The position numbers and the translations under genes are program-made. A stretch of 64,000 bases of DNA from JASLEW01 sp963732005 (GTDB taxonomy: Bacteria > Acidobacteriota > Thermoanaerobaculia > Multivoradales > UBA5704). How positions within the stretch are numbered: position 1 is the first letter of the stretch; the number at the start of each line of letters is the position of its first letter. Under the pieces are notes generated by a model that did not search any database, was not told the DNA's origin, and saw only the letters and a list, made by a program, of their open reading frames with translations. This document shows positions 1 to 9,339 of this stretch, one piece after another. Where the stretch lies: contig CAVSXT010000004.1 of the NCBI GenBank assembly GCA_963732005.1, positions 682,001-746,000 of the forward strand. The letters are read 5' to 3'.

Positions 1-768
1 ATCGTCACCCATCCGCTGGTGGGTGCGGGCGGCCTGATCGTCACCCTGCACGACCTCACCGACCTCGTCCAGCTGGAGGAGTCGCTGCGCCGCGGCGCCA
101 CCATGTCGGCGATGGGCTTCCTGGTCGCCGGCGTCGCGCACGAGGTGCGCAATCCGCTCTTCGGCCTCACCGCCCTGCTCGACAGCTACGAAACGCAGCC
201 GGAGCCGGCGATGCCATTTCCGGTCGCCGATTTCAGGCGCGGCTTGACGCGGCTGCAGAACCTCATGCGGCAACTGCTCGACTATGGCCAGACCACGCCG
301 CCGGCACGGTCGCCACAGGCGCTGCTGCCGACCCTCCGCGAGGCGGCGGAGACCTGCCTGCCGCTGGCGCGCGAACGGCGCGCCGAGATCGTCCTCGCCG
401 CGGCCGAGGATCTGCCGCTGGTGGACATGGACTCGAACCGCATGCTGCAGGTGTTCCAGAACCTCCTCGACAACGCCCTCCGCTACTCGCCGGCCGACGG
501 TCGGGTGCGGCTCGCCGCCGAAGTGGCGCAGGGCTGGGTTGAGTGCCGGGTCGAGGACGACGGCCCCGGGATCGCGGCCACGGATCGCCGGTCGATCTTC
601 GATCCTTTCTTCACCCGCCGGCGCGGCGGCACCGGGCTGGGCCTCGCCATCGTCCAGCGGATCGTCGTCGACCACGGCGGCACCGTCGGCTGCCGCGAGC
701 GCTCCGGCGCCGGCACCTGCATGGTCGTCCGCCTGCCACCGGCGGCCGGCGCCGCCGTCGCCGGCTGA
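1..768 (+). CDS. Sensor histidine kinase, C-terminal part (5' end outside window)
   Basis: The frame is open from the first base, so the sensor part lies upstream. The visible 255 residues hold a complete transmitter. The dimerisation H-box reads VAGVAHEVRNPLFGL with the phospho-accepting His about 47 residues from the window edge. The ATPase follows with N-box NLLDNALRYSP, G1 box VEDDGPGI, F-box IFDPFFTRRRGG and G2 GTGLGLAIV. The H-box and the short segment before it (LIVTLHDLTDL, like the end of a PAS domain) resemble NtrB-type kinases. It should autophosphorylate on His and pass the phosphate to a response regulator, which is not in the window. The stop is TGA at 766-768. The stimulus cannot be told from this fragment. 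Confidence 0.93.
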   Translation: MVTHPLVGAGGLIVTLHDLTDLVQLEESLRRGATMSAMGFLVAGVAHEVRNPLFGLTALLDSYETQPEPAMPFPVADFRRGLTRLQNLMRQLLDYGQTTPPARSPQALLPTLREAAETCLPLARERRAEIVLAAAEDLPLVDMDSNRMLQVFQNLLDNALRYSPADGRVRLAAEVAQGWVECRVEDDGPGIAATDRRSIFDPFFTRRRGGTGLGLAIVQRIVVDHGGTVGCRERSGAGTCMVVRLPPAAGAAVAG

Positions 769-825
769 GCCGGCCCGCCGGCCGGCACCGCGGCTGGTGG
801 ATAATCGCCGCGAGGGAATGTCCGG

Positions 826-1284
826 TTGAAGATCTGGATCGACGCCGACGCGGCGCCACGGGAGGTGAAGGAGATCGTCTTCAAGGCGGCACGGCGGCTG
901 CAGATCGAGGTATCGCTGGTGGCCAACCAACGGCTCGCGGGGCCGGAGGGAAATCCCTTCGTCACCACGGTGCGGGTGCAGGGGGGGCCGGACGTGGCGG
1001 ATCGATACATCGCGCTGCATGCGGCGCCGGGCGACCTCGCGATCACCGCCGACATCCCGCTGGCCGCCCGTCTGGTCGAGCAGGCCGTCCTGGTGATCGA
1101 TCCGCGGGGCGAGGAGTACACGCCGGAGAACGTCGGCGAGCGGCTCGCCGTGCGCGACCTGATGAGCGGGCTGCGGGGAGAGGGGATGGTGACCGGCGGA
1201 CCGCGGACCTATGGCGCCCGCGACCGCCAGGCGTTCGCCTCGGCGCTGGACCGGGTGCTGACGCGCGGCGCGAAGGCGCGCTGA
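826..1284 (+). CDS. YaiI/YqxD (DUF188, UPF0178) family protein
   Basis: This 152-residue protein starts at TTG. It opens with the family signature KIWIDADAAPREVKEIV, then TVRVQGGPDVADRYI and DLAITADIPLAARLVE, then a basic tail with TGGPRTYGARDRQAF. The family is usually about 150 residues and the length fits. The fold is PIN-like, with conserved acidic residues (DAD near the N terminus and the D of TADIPL) that could bind metal, but no biochemical role is established. It sits 57 bases after the kinase gene and could be cotranscribed. A GATAAT-like hexamer near 799 may be its own -10 element. An alternative start is not obvious because the conserved N terminus begins exactly here. Confidence 0.85.
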   Translation: MKIWIDADAAPREVKEIVFKAARRLQIEVSLVANQRLAGPEGNPFVTTVRVQGGPDVADRYIALHAAPGDLAITADIPLAARLVEQAVLVIDPRGEEYTPENVGERLAVRDLMSGLRGEGMVTGGPRTYGARDRQAFASALDRVLTRGAKAR

Positions 1285-1305
1285 AGGCGCGCCAGGTGAG
1301 CCCGC

Positions 1306-2217
1306 TCAGCCGCCGGTGCGAGAGAACGAGCCGGCGCGCCATTCGAGAGTGAAGGCGGCGGAGCGGCTGTGACGCTTGCGCCAGGCGGCGAAACGGGCCA
1401 TCGTCGGGTCGCCGTCAGGAGCGTTCTCGGGAGCGGCGGCGCAGAAGCTCGGGATGGCGAAGCTTTGCACCCGGTAACGCACCTGCAACCTGGATGGATG
1501 ACCGCCGCCGGCCGGGAGCCTGGTCCAGCCGGCGAAGGATTCCAGGGTGTGGGCCTGTCCGACCTCGGCGCGGCGGCAGATCACGGAATCCCAGAACACG
1601 TCGGAGAACCGCCTCAGCTCGGTCGTGGCGAGCTTGCCGCCGCCCTCCAGGGCTAGCAGCACGATGGCGCCATCCTCCTCTCCCTGGCCGGCCCAGGTCG
1701 AAAAGCAGGCCAGCGCATCCCTGCCGTCCGGCCGCCGGAAGCGCAGGCAGGTCTGGGTGCGCTCGCCGGGCAGAAACGCGATGCGCTCCCAGCCTCCGGC
1801 CCGCCGGCGCAGCAGCACGCTGCCGCCGAAATTGCCGGCGTGCGGCTCGCAACCCTCGTAGTCGGCAAGGGCCTCCACCGCCAGCGGCGCCGTGAAGCTG
1901 CCGGCGACGACCGTATCGATCGCCAGCGATTGCCGGCACGGAGAGGGGTAGGCGGGCACGCTCCCGCACACCCGGTGTGCGGGGGAGCCCACTGCCGCCA
2001 CCTGGCCGCTGCCGCAAACGGCGGCCAGCATGGCGTCGATCTCGGCAGGTGCGGGCGCCGCCGCGTCGCTCGCGGCCCCGGCGCCGCCGTCGCCCGCCGC
2101 CGCCGGAGCGCCGAGCGCGGCAGCAGTAGCGAGCACCGCGAGAACGGCTGCCAGGCAGGCGGCGGAAGCAACCGCACTGGGCCTGCGCGATATCGCTCCA
2201 GCGTTCGTTGCAGCCAT
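1306..2217 (-). CDS. Secreted hypothetical protein
   Basis: I do not recognise this 303-residue protein. The ATG at 2217 is chosen because it gives a typical signal peptide: a short basic stretch (AISRRPSAVA), a hydrophobic Ala/Leu core and Ala-rich cleavage region around residues 20-45. A frame extension further upstream is Arg-rich and improbable. The mature part has paired cysteines (AAVCGSG, HRVCGSV, PSPCRQ, EGCEP, QTCLRF, LACFST, VICRRAE, PSFCAAA), suggesting disulfides outside the cytoplasm. It is convergent with the DUF188 gene, with a 21-base gap. There is no clear catalytic motif. Confidence 0.6.
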   Translation of the reverse strand: MAATNAGAISRRPSAVASAACLAAVLAVLATAAALGAPAAAGDGGAGAASDAAAPAPAEIDAMLAAVCGSGQVAAVGSPAHRVCGSVPAYPSPCRQSLAIDTVVAGSFTAPLAVEALADYEGCEPHAGNFGGSVLLRRRAGGWERIAFLPGERTQTCLRFRRPDGRDALACFSTWAGQGEEDGAIVLLALEGGGKLATTELRRFSDVFWDSVICRRAEVGQAHTLESFAGWTRLPAGGGHPSRLQVRYRVQSFAIPSFCAAAPENAPDGDPTMARFAAWRKRHSRSAAFTLEWRAGSFSRTGG

Positions 2218-2491
2218 GGTGCCGACTCTATCCGAGTCTCGCGGCTGCTCCTGGCGCCGCCGCCGGGCGTGGTGCCGGCGGTCCCGCATCGCAACTCAGC
2301 GAGCACTGAATCTATGTAGAGGCGGGGAGGATGGATCAGGCAACATAAGCAATCCTTTCTGGTGCCACCTGGCCGCAACGGCAGCCGCAGCCTCCCGCCT
2401 TCACGGATCGCCGAGCCAAGTCCGCAGCTGGGATCGAAGTCGCCGACGCCGGCGGCGGCTGCGCCGGAGGCTCGTCTGCAACAGGAGATCG

Positions 2492-4174
2492 ATGATGTCG
2501 AACCGCTCGCCGCTTCTTCCAACCCTGCGCTCCACCTTCAACCTGGCGCTGCTGCCGGGATTGCTGAGTCTTTTCCTCGCCGCGCGCGCCGCCGGCGCCG
2601 CACCGGCGCCGCTGTCGGCGGCCGCTGCCGTGCCGCCGAGCGCCGTCGCCGCGGCCGCCTCGGGCAACCCGCGGACCGGCGGCTTCGTCAGCCCGCTGGG
2701 CCTCCGCCCGCGCGGCTTCAGAAATGGCTTCGACGCTGCGGCAGCCGCCTGCCCGCTGTCGAACCTGACCTATCACAGCTCCGGGCCGGTGATCCTGGCC
2801 CCCAAGGTGGTCGATATCTTCTGGGGACCCACCTTCAACGATTCCTCTTCGCCGGACTATCAGTACGCGCGGACGCTCCTCGGGTTCCGCGATCTGTACG
2901 GCGGCGCGCCGGAGTTCAACGTCATCACCCAGTACTACCAGAACCTCGGCAGCGGCAATCAGTTCATCCAGCTGGCGAACCTCGCCGCCGGCACCGCCGA
3001 CTGGTTCGACACCTCGACCCCGCCCGCCAACGTCACCGACGCCGACGTCCAGGCCGAGGTCCAGCAATACCTGACCAGCCACAGCGTGGACTACAGCACC
3101 ATCTACGAGGTCTTCATCCCGAGCAGCTCGTACTCTTCCAACGGCACCGCCACCTCCTGCGGCGGCCCCAACCTCACCTACTGCGCCTACCACGGCTCGT
3201 ACGGCACCTCGCCGACGGCGGTGAAGTACTCGATCCAACCGTATCCGAGCTGCGGCGGCTGCCAGGTCGCCGGCTGGACGACCGCGGAGAACCAGGAACA
3301 CTTCATCTCGCACGAGACGCGCGAAGCGGTCACCGACCCGCTGCTCAACGCCTGGTACAACTCCTGCAGTGGCGACGAGGCCGACGACCAGTGCGCCTGG
3401 TCGCCGACGCCGTTCCTGGGCAGCGGCGGCTATGGCTACCAGTACGAATGGTCGAACGCCGCCAGCGGTTGCGTGCAGACCGCCGGCGGCTTCGGCTCGG
3501 TCGGCAACGCCGTCGACAGCGCCAGCTACGTGGCGGTCGTCTCGCCCGACGGCATCGCCACTCTCTTCGGCCAGAACCTGGCGTCGACCACCGCCAGCAC
3601 CTCCGGCAGCTCGCTGCCCACCACTCTTGGCGGCGTCAACGTGACCGTCGACGGTCTGGCCGCCGGCCTCTCCTACGTCTCGCCCACCCAGATCAACCTG
3701 GTCCTGCCGTCGAGCGTCCCCGCGCCGGCCTCGGAGCTGCTGTTCAGCTACAACAATGGGACGCTGGCTGCCAGCGGTGCGGCGCTGATCCAGGCCGTGG
3801 CTCCTGGCCTGTTCTCGGCCAATGGCAGCGGCAGCGGCCTGGCGGCGGGCGATTGGCAGCGCTACAGCAGCTCGGGCCAGCTGCTGGCCAGCAACAGCCT
3901 CTCCGTGCCGATCGATTTCGGCAACCCGACCGATCAGGTTTATCTGATCCTGTTCGGCACCGGCATCCGCCACGTCAGCTCGACGTCGGCCGTCAGCGTC
4001 ACGGTCGGCGGGCAGGCCGGGCAGGTGACCTACGCCGGCGCGCAGGGCAGCTACCAGGGATTGGACCAGGTCAACGTCCTCCTCCCGCACAGCCTCGCGG
4101 GCAGCGGCACCGTGCCGGTGGCGCTGACGGCGGCAGGTGTCGCCGCCAACACGGTGACGGTCGACATCCAGTAG
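2492..4174 (+). CDS. Secreted EXORDIUM-like protein with C-terminal TIGR03437-type domain
   Basis: This protein of about 560 residues begins MMSNRSPLL; AGGAG lies just upstream, and the second ATG at 2495 is equally possible. A signal peptide covers roughly residues 1-35. The middle part, from GPVILAPKVVDIFWGPTF to the Cys-rich DDQCAWSP segment, resembles the plant EXORDIUM/phosphate-induced (Phi_1) family, including the HFISHETREAVTDPLLNAWY motif that looks like a metal site. The last 220 residues (SPDGIATLFGQNLA, YVSPTQINLVLPSSV, PGLFSANGSGSG, LILFGTGIRH, YQGLDQVNVLLP) match the TIGR03437 domain known from Acidobacteriota secreted proteins. It is probably exported. Neither substrate nor enzymatic activity is demonstrable from sequence. 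A perfect hairpin terminator follows. Confidence 0.78.
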   Translation: MMSNRSPLLPTLRSTFNLALLPGLLSLFLAARAAGAAPAPLSAAAAVPPSAVAAAASGNPRTGGFVSPLGLRPRGFRNGFDAAAAACPLSNLTYHSSGPVILAPKVVDIFWGPTFNDSSSPDYQYARTLLGFRDLYGGAPEFNVITQYYQNLGSGNQFIQLANLAAGTADWFDTSTPPANVTDADVQAEVQQYLTSHSVDYSTIYEVFIPSSSYSSNGTATSCGGPNLTYCAYHGSYGTSPTAVKYSIQPYPSCGGCQVAGWTTAENQEHFISHETREAVTDPLLNAWYNSCSGDEADDQCAWSPTPFLGSGGYGYQYEWSNAASGCVQTAGGFGSVGNAVDSASYVAVVSPDGIATLFGQNLASTTASTSGSSLPTTLGGVNVTVDGLAAGLSYVSPTQINLVLPSSVPAPASELLFSYNNGTLAASGAALIQAVAPGLFSANGSGSGLAAGDWQRYSSSGQLLASNSLSVPIDFGNPTDQVYLILFGTGIRHVSSTSAVSVTVGGQAGQVTYAGAQGSYQGLDQVNVLLPHSLAGSGTVPVALTAAGVAANTVTVDIQ

Positions 4175-4179
4175 ACCGC

Positions 4180-4221
4180 GACCGCAGCCGGGGCCTCCAC
4201 GGAGGGGCCCCGGCTGCGGTC
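4180..4221. terminator. Perfect 16-bp hairpin after the EXORDIUM-like gene
   Basis: Arms 4180-4195 (GACCGCAGCCGGGGCC) and 4206-4221 are exactly complementary with a 10-base loop. It starts five bases after the stop codon at 4174. There is no T-run, so termination would be by a strong GC hairpin rather than a classical intrinsic terminator. Confidence 0.7.
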
Positions 4222-4286
4222 AAGGCTCGGCGATCGGGCGGCGGGGGCGGTGGGTCCCGGGCACAGCCTGTGCAAACCCTACCCGC

Positions 4287-6416
4287 GTGCCCGCCAGAAC
4301 CACGCCGCAATCGCCCCCGAGCACCGTGCCACCCGCCTGGCGGCGGCGTGATGCGCCTGGCGCCGCGGTGCAGCGGGATACCGTCATCGCGGCCGGCCAG
4401 CGCCGGCGGCTGCCGGTGGGGGCGGAGGCCGTGCCGGGCGGTGGCGTGCACTTCCGCGTCTGGGCTCCGGCTCGGCGCCGCGTCGAGGTGGTCTTCGGCG
4501 GCGGCGGTGCCGGGCTCGCGGACTGCGATCTCGAGCCCGAGGCCGGCGGCGGCTATTTTTCCGGCTTCGCAGCCACGGCGGCAGCCGGCGACCTCTACCG
4601 CCTGCGCCTCGATGGCGGGCGGTCCTTCCCCGATCCGGTGTCGCGCTATCAGCCGGAAGGCCCGCACGGCTCCTCGCGGATCGTCGACCCCGCGGCCTAC
4701 CGCTGGCACGATGGCGGCTGGCGCGGGGCGACGCTGCCCGGCCAGGTGATCTACGAGCTGCACGCCGGGACGTTCACTCGCGAGGGCACCTGGGAGGCGG
4801 CCGGGCGCCGGTTGGCAGGTCTCGCCGACCTCGGCGTCACCCTGCTGGAGGTGATGCCGGTCGCCGAGTTCCCCGGCCGCTTCGGCTGGGGCTACGACGG
4901 CGTCAACCTGTTTGCGCCCAGCCATCTGTACGGCGAGCCCGACGACTTCCGCCGCTTCGTCGACGAGGCGCACCGGCTCGGTCTCGGCGTCATTCTCGAC
5001 GTGGTGTACAACCACCTCGGACCCGACGGCAACGTCCTAGAGGAGTTCTCGCCCGGCTACTTCACCGACCTGCATCGCAACGACTGGGGCCGGGCGATCC
5101 ACTTCTACGGCGCCCCGGCGGTGCGCGAGCTGTTCCTCGCCAACGCCGCCTACTGGATCGACGAGTACCACCTGGACGGCCTGCGCCTCGATGCCACCCA
5201 GGACATCCATGATCGTCCCGAGCGTTCCTCCGAGCACATCCTCGCCGCCATTGGCCGGGCCGCCCGCCAGGCCGCCGCGGCGCTCCCCCCGGGGCGCTCG
5301 GTGCTGCTGGTGGCCGAGAACGAGCCCCAGGACGGCCGCCTGGTGCGCCCCACGGAGCGCGGCGGCTACGGCCTCGACGCGATCTGGAGCGACGATTTCC
5401 ATCACGCCGCGAGAGTGGCGCTGACCGGCCGGGCCGAGGCCTATTACTCCGACTACCAGGGATCGCCGCGGGAGCTGCTGGCGGCGGCCAAGTTCGGGAT
5501 CCTCTATCAGGGGCAGCGCTATCGCTGGCAGGGTCAGCGCCGCGGCACGCCGGCCTTCGACCTGCCACGCGCCGCCTTCGTCTTCTTCCTCGAGAATCAC
5601 GATCAGATCGCCAACTCGGCGCGCGGCGAGCGCCTGCACCGGCTCGCCAGCCCAGAGAGCTATCGCGCCCTGACCGCGCTGCTGCTGCTCGGGCCGGCGA
5701 CGCCGATGCTCTTCCAGGGGCAGGAGGACGGCGCCGCGACCCCGTTCTTCTACTTCGCCGACCATCATCCGGAGCTGGCGGCGGCGGTGCGCCGCGGGCG
5801 GCTCGAGTTCCTCGCCCAGTTCCCGAGCCTCGCGGCGACGCCGGCGGCGGCGGCGGTGCCAGATCCCGCCGCGCCGGCGACCTTCGAGCGGAGCAAGCTC
5901 GAGCTCGCCGGCGCCGGCCAGCCAGGCGACGCCGGCCAGCCAGGCGACGCCGGCCAGCCAGGCGACGCCGGCCTGCCTGTCCGGCAGGAAGCGGCGAGGC
6001 GGGCGGCGGCCCGGGCGCTCCACCGCGATCTGCTGCGTTTGCGCCGCGACGACCCCGTGATCGGCCTGCAGGGTGCCGCAGGCTTCGACGGCGCCGTCCT
6101 CGGGCCGGCGGCGATGGTGCTGCGCTGGTTCGCGCCGGCGGCCGGCACGGCCGGCGACCGCCTGCTGCTGGTCAACCTGGGAGTCGACCTCGACCTGGTG
6201 CCCGCGCCCGAGCCGCTCCTGGGGCCGCCGGCGGATGCCTGCTGGCAGGTGCTGTGGTCGAGCGAGGATCCGCGCTACGGAGGTGCCGGCGCAGCGCCGC
6301 CGGAGGACGCTGGCGGCGGGTGGCGGCTCCCGGGGCACGCGGCGATCCTGCTGCAACCAGCACCGCGTAGGCGGGACGGGACGTACGTTGAACCAGGCGA
6401 GGAGGGCGAGACATGA
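4287..6416 (+). CDS. treZ: Malto-oligosyltrehalose trehalohydrolase
   Basis: This GH13 enzyme should release trehalose from maltooligosyl-trehalose. It has an N-terminal carbohydrate-binding segment (LPVGAEAVPGGGVHFRVWAPARRRVEVVF) followed by the barrel: VIYELHAGTFTREGTW, LLEVMPVAEFPGRFGWGYDG, VILDVVYNHLGPDGN, GLRLDATQDI with the nucleophile Asp, SVLLVAENEP with the acid Glu and FFLENHDQIANSARG. The 709-residue length is above the usual 580-600 because of Gly/Ala-rich extensions and an inserted linker with three 18-bp repeats. GTG at 4287 is the upstream start; an internal start before GAEAVPGG would give a more typical N terminus. The stop overlaps the next gene's ATG (ATGA). The usual partner TreY is not in the window. 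Confidence 0.92.
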   Translation: MPARTTPQSPPSTVPPAWRRRDAPGAAVQRDTVIAAGQRRRLPVGAEAVPGGGVHFRVWAPARRRVEVVFGGGGAGLADCDLEPEAGGGYFSGFAATAAAGDLYRLRLDGGRSFPDPVSRYQPEGPHGSSRIVDPAAYRWHDGGWRGATLPGQVIYELHAGTFTREGTWEAAGRRLAGLADLGVTLLEVMPVAEFPGRFGWGYDGVNLFAPSHLYGEPDDFRRFVDEAHRLGLGVILDVVYNHLGPDGNVLEEFSPGYFTDLHRNDWGRAIHFYGAPAVRELFLANAAYWIDEYHLDGLRLDATQDIHDRPERSSEHILAAIGRAARQAAAALPPGRSVLLVAENEPQDGRLVRPTERGGYGLDAIWSDDFHHAARVALTGRAEAYYSDYQGSPRELLAAAKFGILYQGQRYRWQGQRRGTPAFDLPRAAFVFFLENHDQIANSARGERLHRLASPESYRALTALLLLGPATPMLFQGQEDGAATPFFYFADHHPELAAAVRRGRLEFLAQFPSLAATPAAAAVPDPAAPATFERSKLELAGAGQPGDAGQPGDAGQPGDAGLPVRQEAARRAAARALHRDLLRLRRDDPVIGLQGAAGFDGAVLGPAAMVLRWFAPAAGTAGDRLLLVNLGVDLDLVPAPEPLLGPPADACWQVLWSSEDPRYGGAGAAPPEDAGGGWRLPGHAAILLQPAPRRRDGTYVEPGEEGET
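5916..5969 (+). repeat. Three tandem 18-bp units inside treZ
   Basis: The unit GGCCAGCCAGGCGACGCC occurs three times without change, encoding the hexapeptide GQPGDA three times in a linker between the barrel and the C-terminal domain. The repeat keeps the frame, and a change in copy number would be tolerated. Confidence 0.95.
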
Positions 6417-8638
6417 CGACGGACCGGAACCTGGCGGCGCCGGCAGGCGCGGAGAATGGCGGCGGGCGGGCGCCGACAGCCGATCCCGAGGCATCTCCGG
6501 TGGAGGAGCGGCCCGACCCCGCCGCAGCCGGCCTCCCATGGCCCGAGACCCAGCTCGAGCTGCGCCCGGCCGCCCAGCCCGAGTCGCTGCTGCGCCGCGA
6601 ATGGCTGGTCACCAACGGCCTCGGCGGTTACGCCTCCGGCACTCTGGCAGGCATCCCGACCCGCCGCTACCACGGCCTGCTGGTGGCGGCTCTCCCGGCG
6701 CCGGTCGGCCGGACCCTGATGCTCGGCCAGCTTTCCGAGGTGCTGCGACTGCCCAACGGCTTGATCGTCCAGCTGGGGGGCGAGCATCTCGGCGGCCCGC
6801 GGCTAGAGCGCCCGGGCACCGGTCACCTGCGGGAGCTGCGGCTGGAGGCCGGCCTGCCCGTCTGGCGTTACGAGGCGGGCGCCTACGTCGTCGAGAAGCG
6901 GGTCTTCCTGGCGCACCTGCAGAATACCGCTTACGTCTTGTACCGGCTGTGCGCCGGCCCGGAGACGGTGCGGCTGGAGGTCCATCCCACGGTGCATTTC
7001 CGGCCGCACGACGCACCGGTATCGACGCCGCTCGGGACGCCCTACGTGCTGACCGCGACCGGCGACCGTTACGAGCTGGCCTCGTCCTGGCCGGCGCTGC
7101 CGCCGCTGCGGCTCTGGCTGGCAGCCACGGAGGCGACCTTCACGGTCGCGGGCCGGGAGCTCACCGGCGTGCGCTACGAGATGGAGGAGAAGCGCGGCTA
7201 TGAAGCGCTGGGCAATCTCTGGTGCCCGGGATTCTTCGGCGCCGACCTGGCGGCGGGGGAGGAGGCCGGCCTGATCGCCTCCACCGATCCCTGGGAGACG
7301 CTGCTCGCGCTGCAGCCGCGCGAGGCGTTGGCGGCCGAGAACGAGCGGCGGGAGCGGCTGGTCTCACAGGCCGATCCGCGCGCTCGCGCCGGCACGCCAG
7401 CCGAGCTGGTGCTGGCTGCCGACCAGTTCGTGATCTCTCCCGGGCGCAGCGAGGACAAGGCGCGGGCGCGGGCCGCGGGCGACGAGGCGCGCAGCGTCAT
7501 CGCCGGCTATCACTGGTTCACCGACTGGGGCCGCGACACCATGATCAGCCTCGAGGGGCTGACGCTGGCGACCGGTCGTCACGTGGAGGCCGGTTACATC
7601 CTGCGCACCTTCGCGCGTCATGTGCGCGACGGCCTGATCCCCAACCTCTTTCCCGAGGGAGACCGCGAGGGCCAGTACAACACCGCCGACGCCACCCTCT
7701 GGTTCTTCCATGCCCTCGACCGTTACCTGGCGGCAACCGCCGACCAGGCCACTTTGGATCTGCTGCTTCCGGTTCTGGTGGACATCGTCGAGCATCACGT
7801 CGCGGGCACGCGGTTCGGCATCGGCGTCGATCCGGCAGACGGCCTGCTGCGGCAGGGTGCCGAAGGTACGCAGCTCACCTGGATGGACGCCAAGGTGGAC
7901 GGTTGGGTGGTGACGCCGCGACGGGGCAAGGCGGTCGAGATCAACGCCCTCTGGTACAACGCGCTGTGCCTGCTCGAGGGCTGGCTGCGCCGGATCGCCG
8001 GCAGAGTGGGAGACGAGGCGGACGGTGGCGGCGGTGGTGCCGGCGACGCGGCGCGTGCCGACCGCATCGCCGCGCTGGCAAGCCGCGTCCGCGACTCGTT
8101 CAATCTGCGCTTCTGGAACGCCGCCGGCGGTTGCCTTTACGACGTCGTCGACGGCGAGGGCGGCGACGACCCGGCCTGCCGGCCGAACCAGATCTTCGCG
8201 CTGTCGCTGCCGCACCCGGTGCTGGCCCGCGAGCGCTGGCAGGCGGTCTTCGACACCGTGCGGCGGCGGCTGCTGACCCCGGTCGGCCTGCGCTCGCTGG
8301 CTCCGGGCGAGCCCGATTACAAGCCCCGATACGACGGCGACTTGCGGGCGCGCGACGCCGCCTACCATCAGGGTACCGTCTGGGCCTGGCTGATCGGCCC
8401 CTTCTTCGACGCCTGGCTGCGTTTGCATCCCGGCGACCGCGCCGAGGCGCACGCCCTGCTGGCAGGCTTCGTGCCCCACCTGGGCGAGGGCTGCCTGGGT
8501 ACCATCGGCGAGATCTTCGACGCCGAGCTACCCTGGACGCCGCGAGGCTGCGTGGCGCAAGCCTGGAGCGTCGCCGAGCTCCTGCGGATGTGGATCGCCT
8601 CCAGCCCCGCGCTACCCACCTCCGAGCCACCCGCCTGA
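6413..8638 (+). CDS. Amylo-alpha-1,6-glucosidase (glycogen debranching enzyme)
   Basis: This 741-residue protein cleaves alpha-1,6 branches in glycogen or related glucans. The N-terminal GDE_N domain (EWLVTNGLGGYASGTLAGIPTRRYHGLLVA) is the archaeal/bacterial debranching signature. The C-terminal six-hairpin GH133-like domain has IAGYHWFTDWGRDTMISLEGL, NLFPEGDREGQYNTADATLWF, TWMDAKVDGW and RRGKAVEINALWYNAL. An Ala/Pro-rich leader of about 45 residues precedes the domain. It overlaps treZ by four bases (ATGA), so the two are translationally coupled and probably feed the same glycogen-trehalose route. The ATG of the next gene also overlaps its stop. Confidence 0.93.
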   Translation: MTTDRNLAAPAGAENGGGRAPTADPEASPVEERPDPAAAGLPWPETQLELRPAAQPESLLRREWLVTNGLGGYASGTLAGIPTRRYHGLLVAALPAPVGRTLMLGQLSEVLRLPNGLIVQLGGEHLGGPRLERPGTGHLRELRLEAGLPVWRYEAGAYVVEKRVFLAHLQNTAYVLYRLCAGPETVRLEVHPTVHFRPHDAPVSTPLGTPYVLTATGDRYELASSWPALPPLRLWLAATEATFTVAGRELTGVRYEMEEKRGYEALGNLWCPGFFGADLAAGEEAGLIASTDPWETLLALQPREALAAENERRERLVSQADPRARAGTPAELVLAADQFVISPGRSEDKARARAAGDEARSVIAGYHWFTDWGRDTMISLEGLTLATGRHVEAGYILRTFARHVRDGLIPNLFPEGDREGQYNTADATLWFFHALDRYLAATADQATLDLLLPVLVDIVEHHVAGTRFGIGVDPADGLLRQGAEGTQLTWMDAKVDGWVVTPRRGKAVEINALWYNALCLLEGWLRRIAGRVGDEADGGGGGAGDAARADRIAALASRVRDSFNLRFWNAAGGCLYDVVDGEGGDDPACRPNQIFALSLPHPVLARERWQAVFDTVRRRLLTPVGLRSLAPGEPDYKPRYDGDLRARDAAYHQGTVWAWLIGPFFDAWLRLHPGDRAEAHALLAGFVPHLGEGCLGTIGEIFDAELPWTPRGCVAQAWSVAELLRMWIASSPALPTSEPPA

Positions 8639-9168
8639 TGAGACATTTGACGAGCATCCTGCTGCTGAGCGTGCTGTTGGTCAGCGGCGAAGCGTTCGGC
8701 GCACAGGACGGCTTCAGCGCAGTCCGGTGCGGTGCTGACATCCCCGGTGCGCTGCGCGGCCGAGTCATGCCCAATGGAACGGTGGTGACGATCGAGAACA
8801 GGCATAAGGAACTGGGCCTGAAGGATCTGGGAGCAGACGAGCTGGAGAAAGGATGGTCCTTGATCTCCTGGCGGATCTGTGGCGACGAGTTCATGCTGAT
8901 CCAGGACGATCGCTCCAAGGTTCGAGACGTCCTGAAGGTCCCGCCGCATTCGCCGAGCACGCCGGAATCCACCGGGCCTTGCACGATGAACGGCGCCGAC
9001 ATACCTGGGGTCGTCGTCGCCATTCTCGACAAGCGGGCAGGAGGGAAGGATCTCCCGGCAACCGTCGCCTGGAGAGTCGACGAAAGGGAGGGCAAATTCA
9101 TCCCGCTGCCCACGGCGGGGCTGCTTTGCTCACGAGTCGGGATCTTCACCGTCGATGGCGGCAGGTAA
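8638..9168 (+). CDS. Small secreted hypothetical protein
   Basis: I do not recognise this 176-residue protein. It begins RHLTSILLLSVLLVSGEAFGAQ, a clear signal peptide with probable cleavage after Ala22. Four Cys residues (RCGAD, RICGDE, GPCTMNG, LLCSRV) could form disulfides. A GADIPG segment occurs twice (CGADIPGALRG and NGADIPGVVV), hinting at an internal duplication of about 90 residues. Its ATG overlaps the debranching gene stop, so it is coupled to it, but a functional link is not evident. Confidence 0.65.
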   Translation: MRHLTSILLLSVLLVSGEAFGAQDGFSAVRCGADIPGALRGRVMPNGTVVTIENRHKELGLKDLGADELEKGWSLISWRICGDEFMLIQDDRSKVRDVLKVPPHSPSTPESTGPCTMNGADIPGVVVAILDKRAGGKDLPATVAWRVDEREGKFIPLPTAGLLCSRVGIFTVDGGR

Positions 9169-9339
9169 CCTCTGCTAACAGCCAGCAAGCTGCCCTATCG
9201 CAATTCCCGCAACTGGATCTTGACATCGCCAATGAAAGTTTGTAGTTTGCCTAACGAGCGACGAAATCAGCAGGCGGATTGATCGCGCCAGAGCGTGAAG
9301 AGACCGCTGATGCTCCCGGCCGCTCAAAGAGGTGGCGCC

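Noticed and set aside
2336..4090. Very long open frame (584 codons) on the minus strand opposite the EXORDIUM-like gene
   Set aside because: Its translation is Arg/Ala/Gly-rich with no domain, and the plus strand has a signal peptide and recognisable domains. High GC produces such antisense frames throughout the window.
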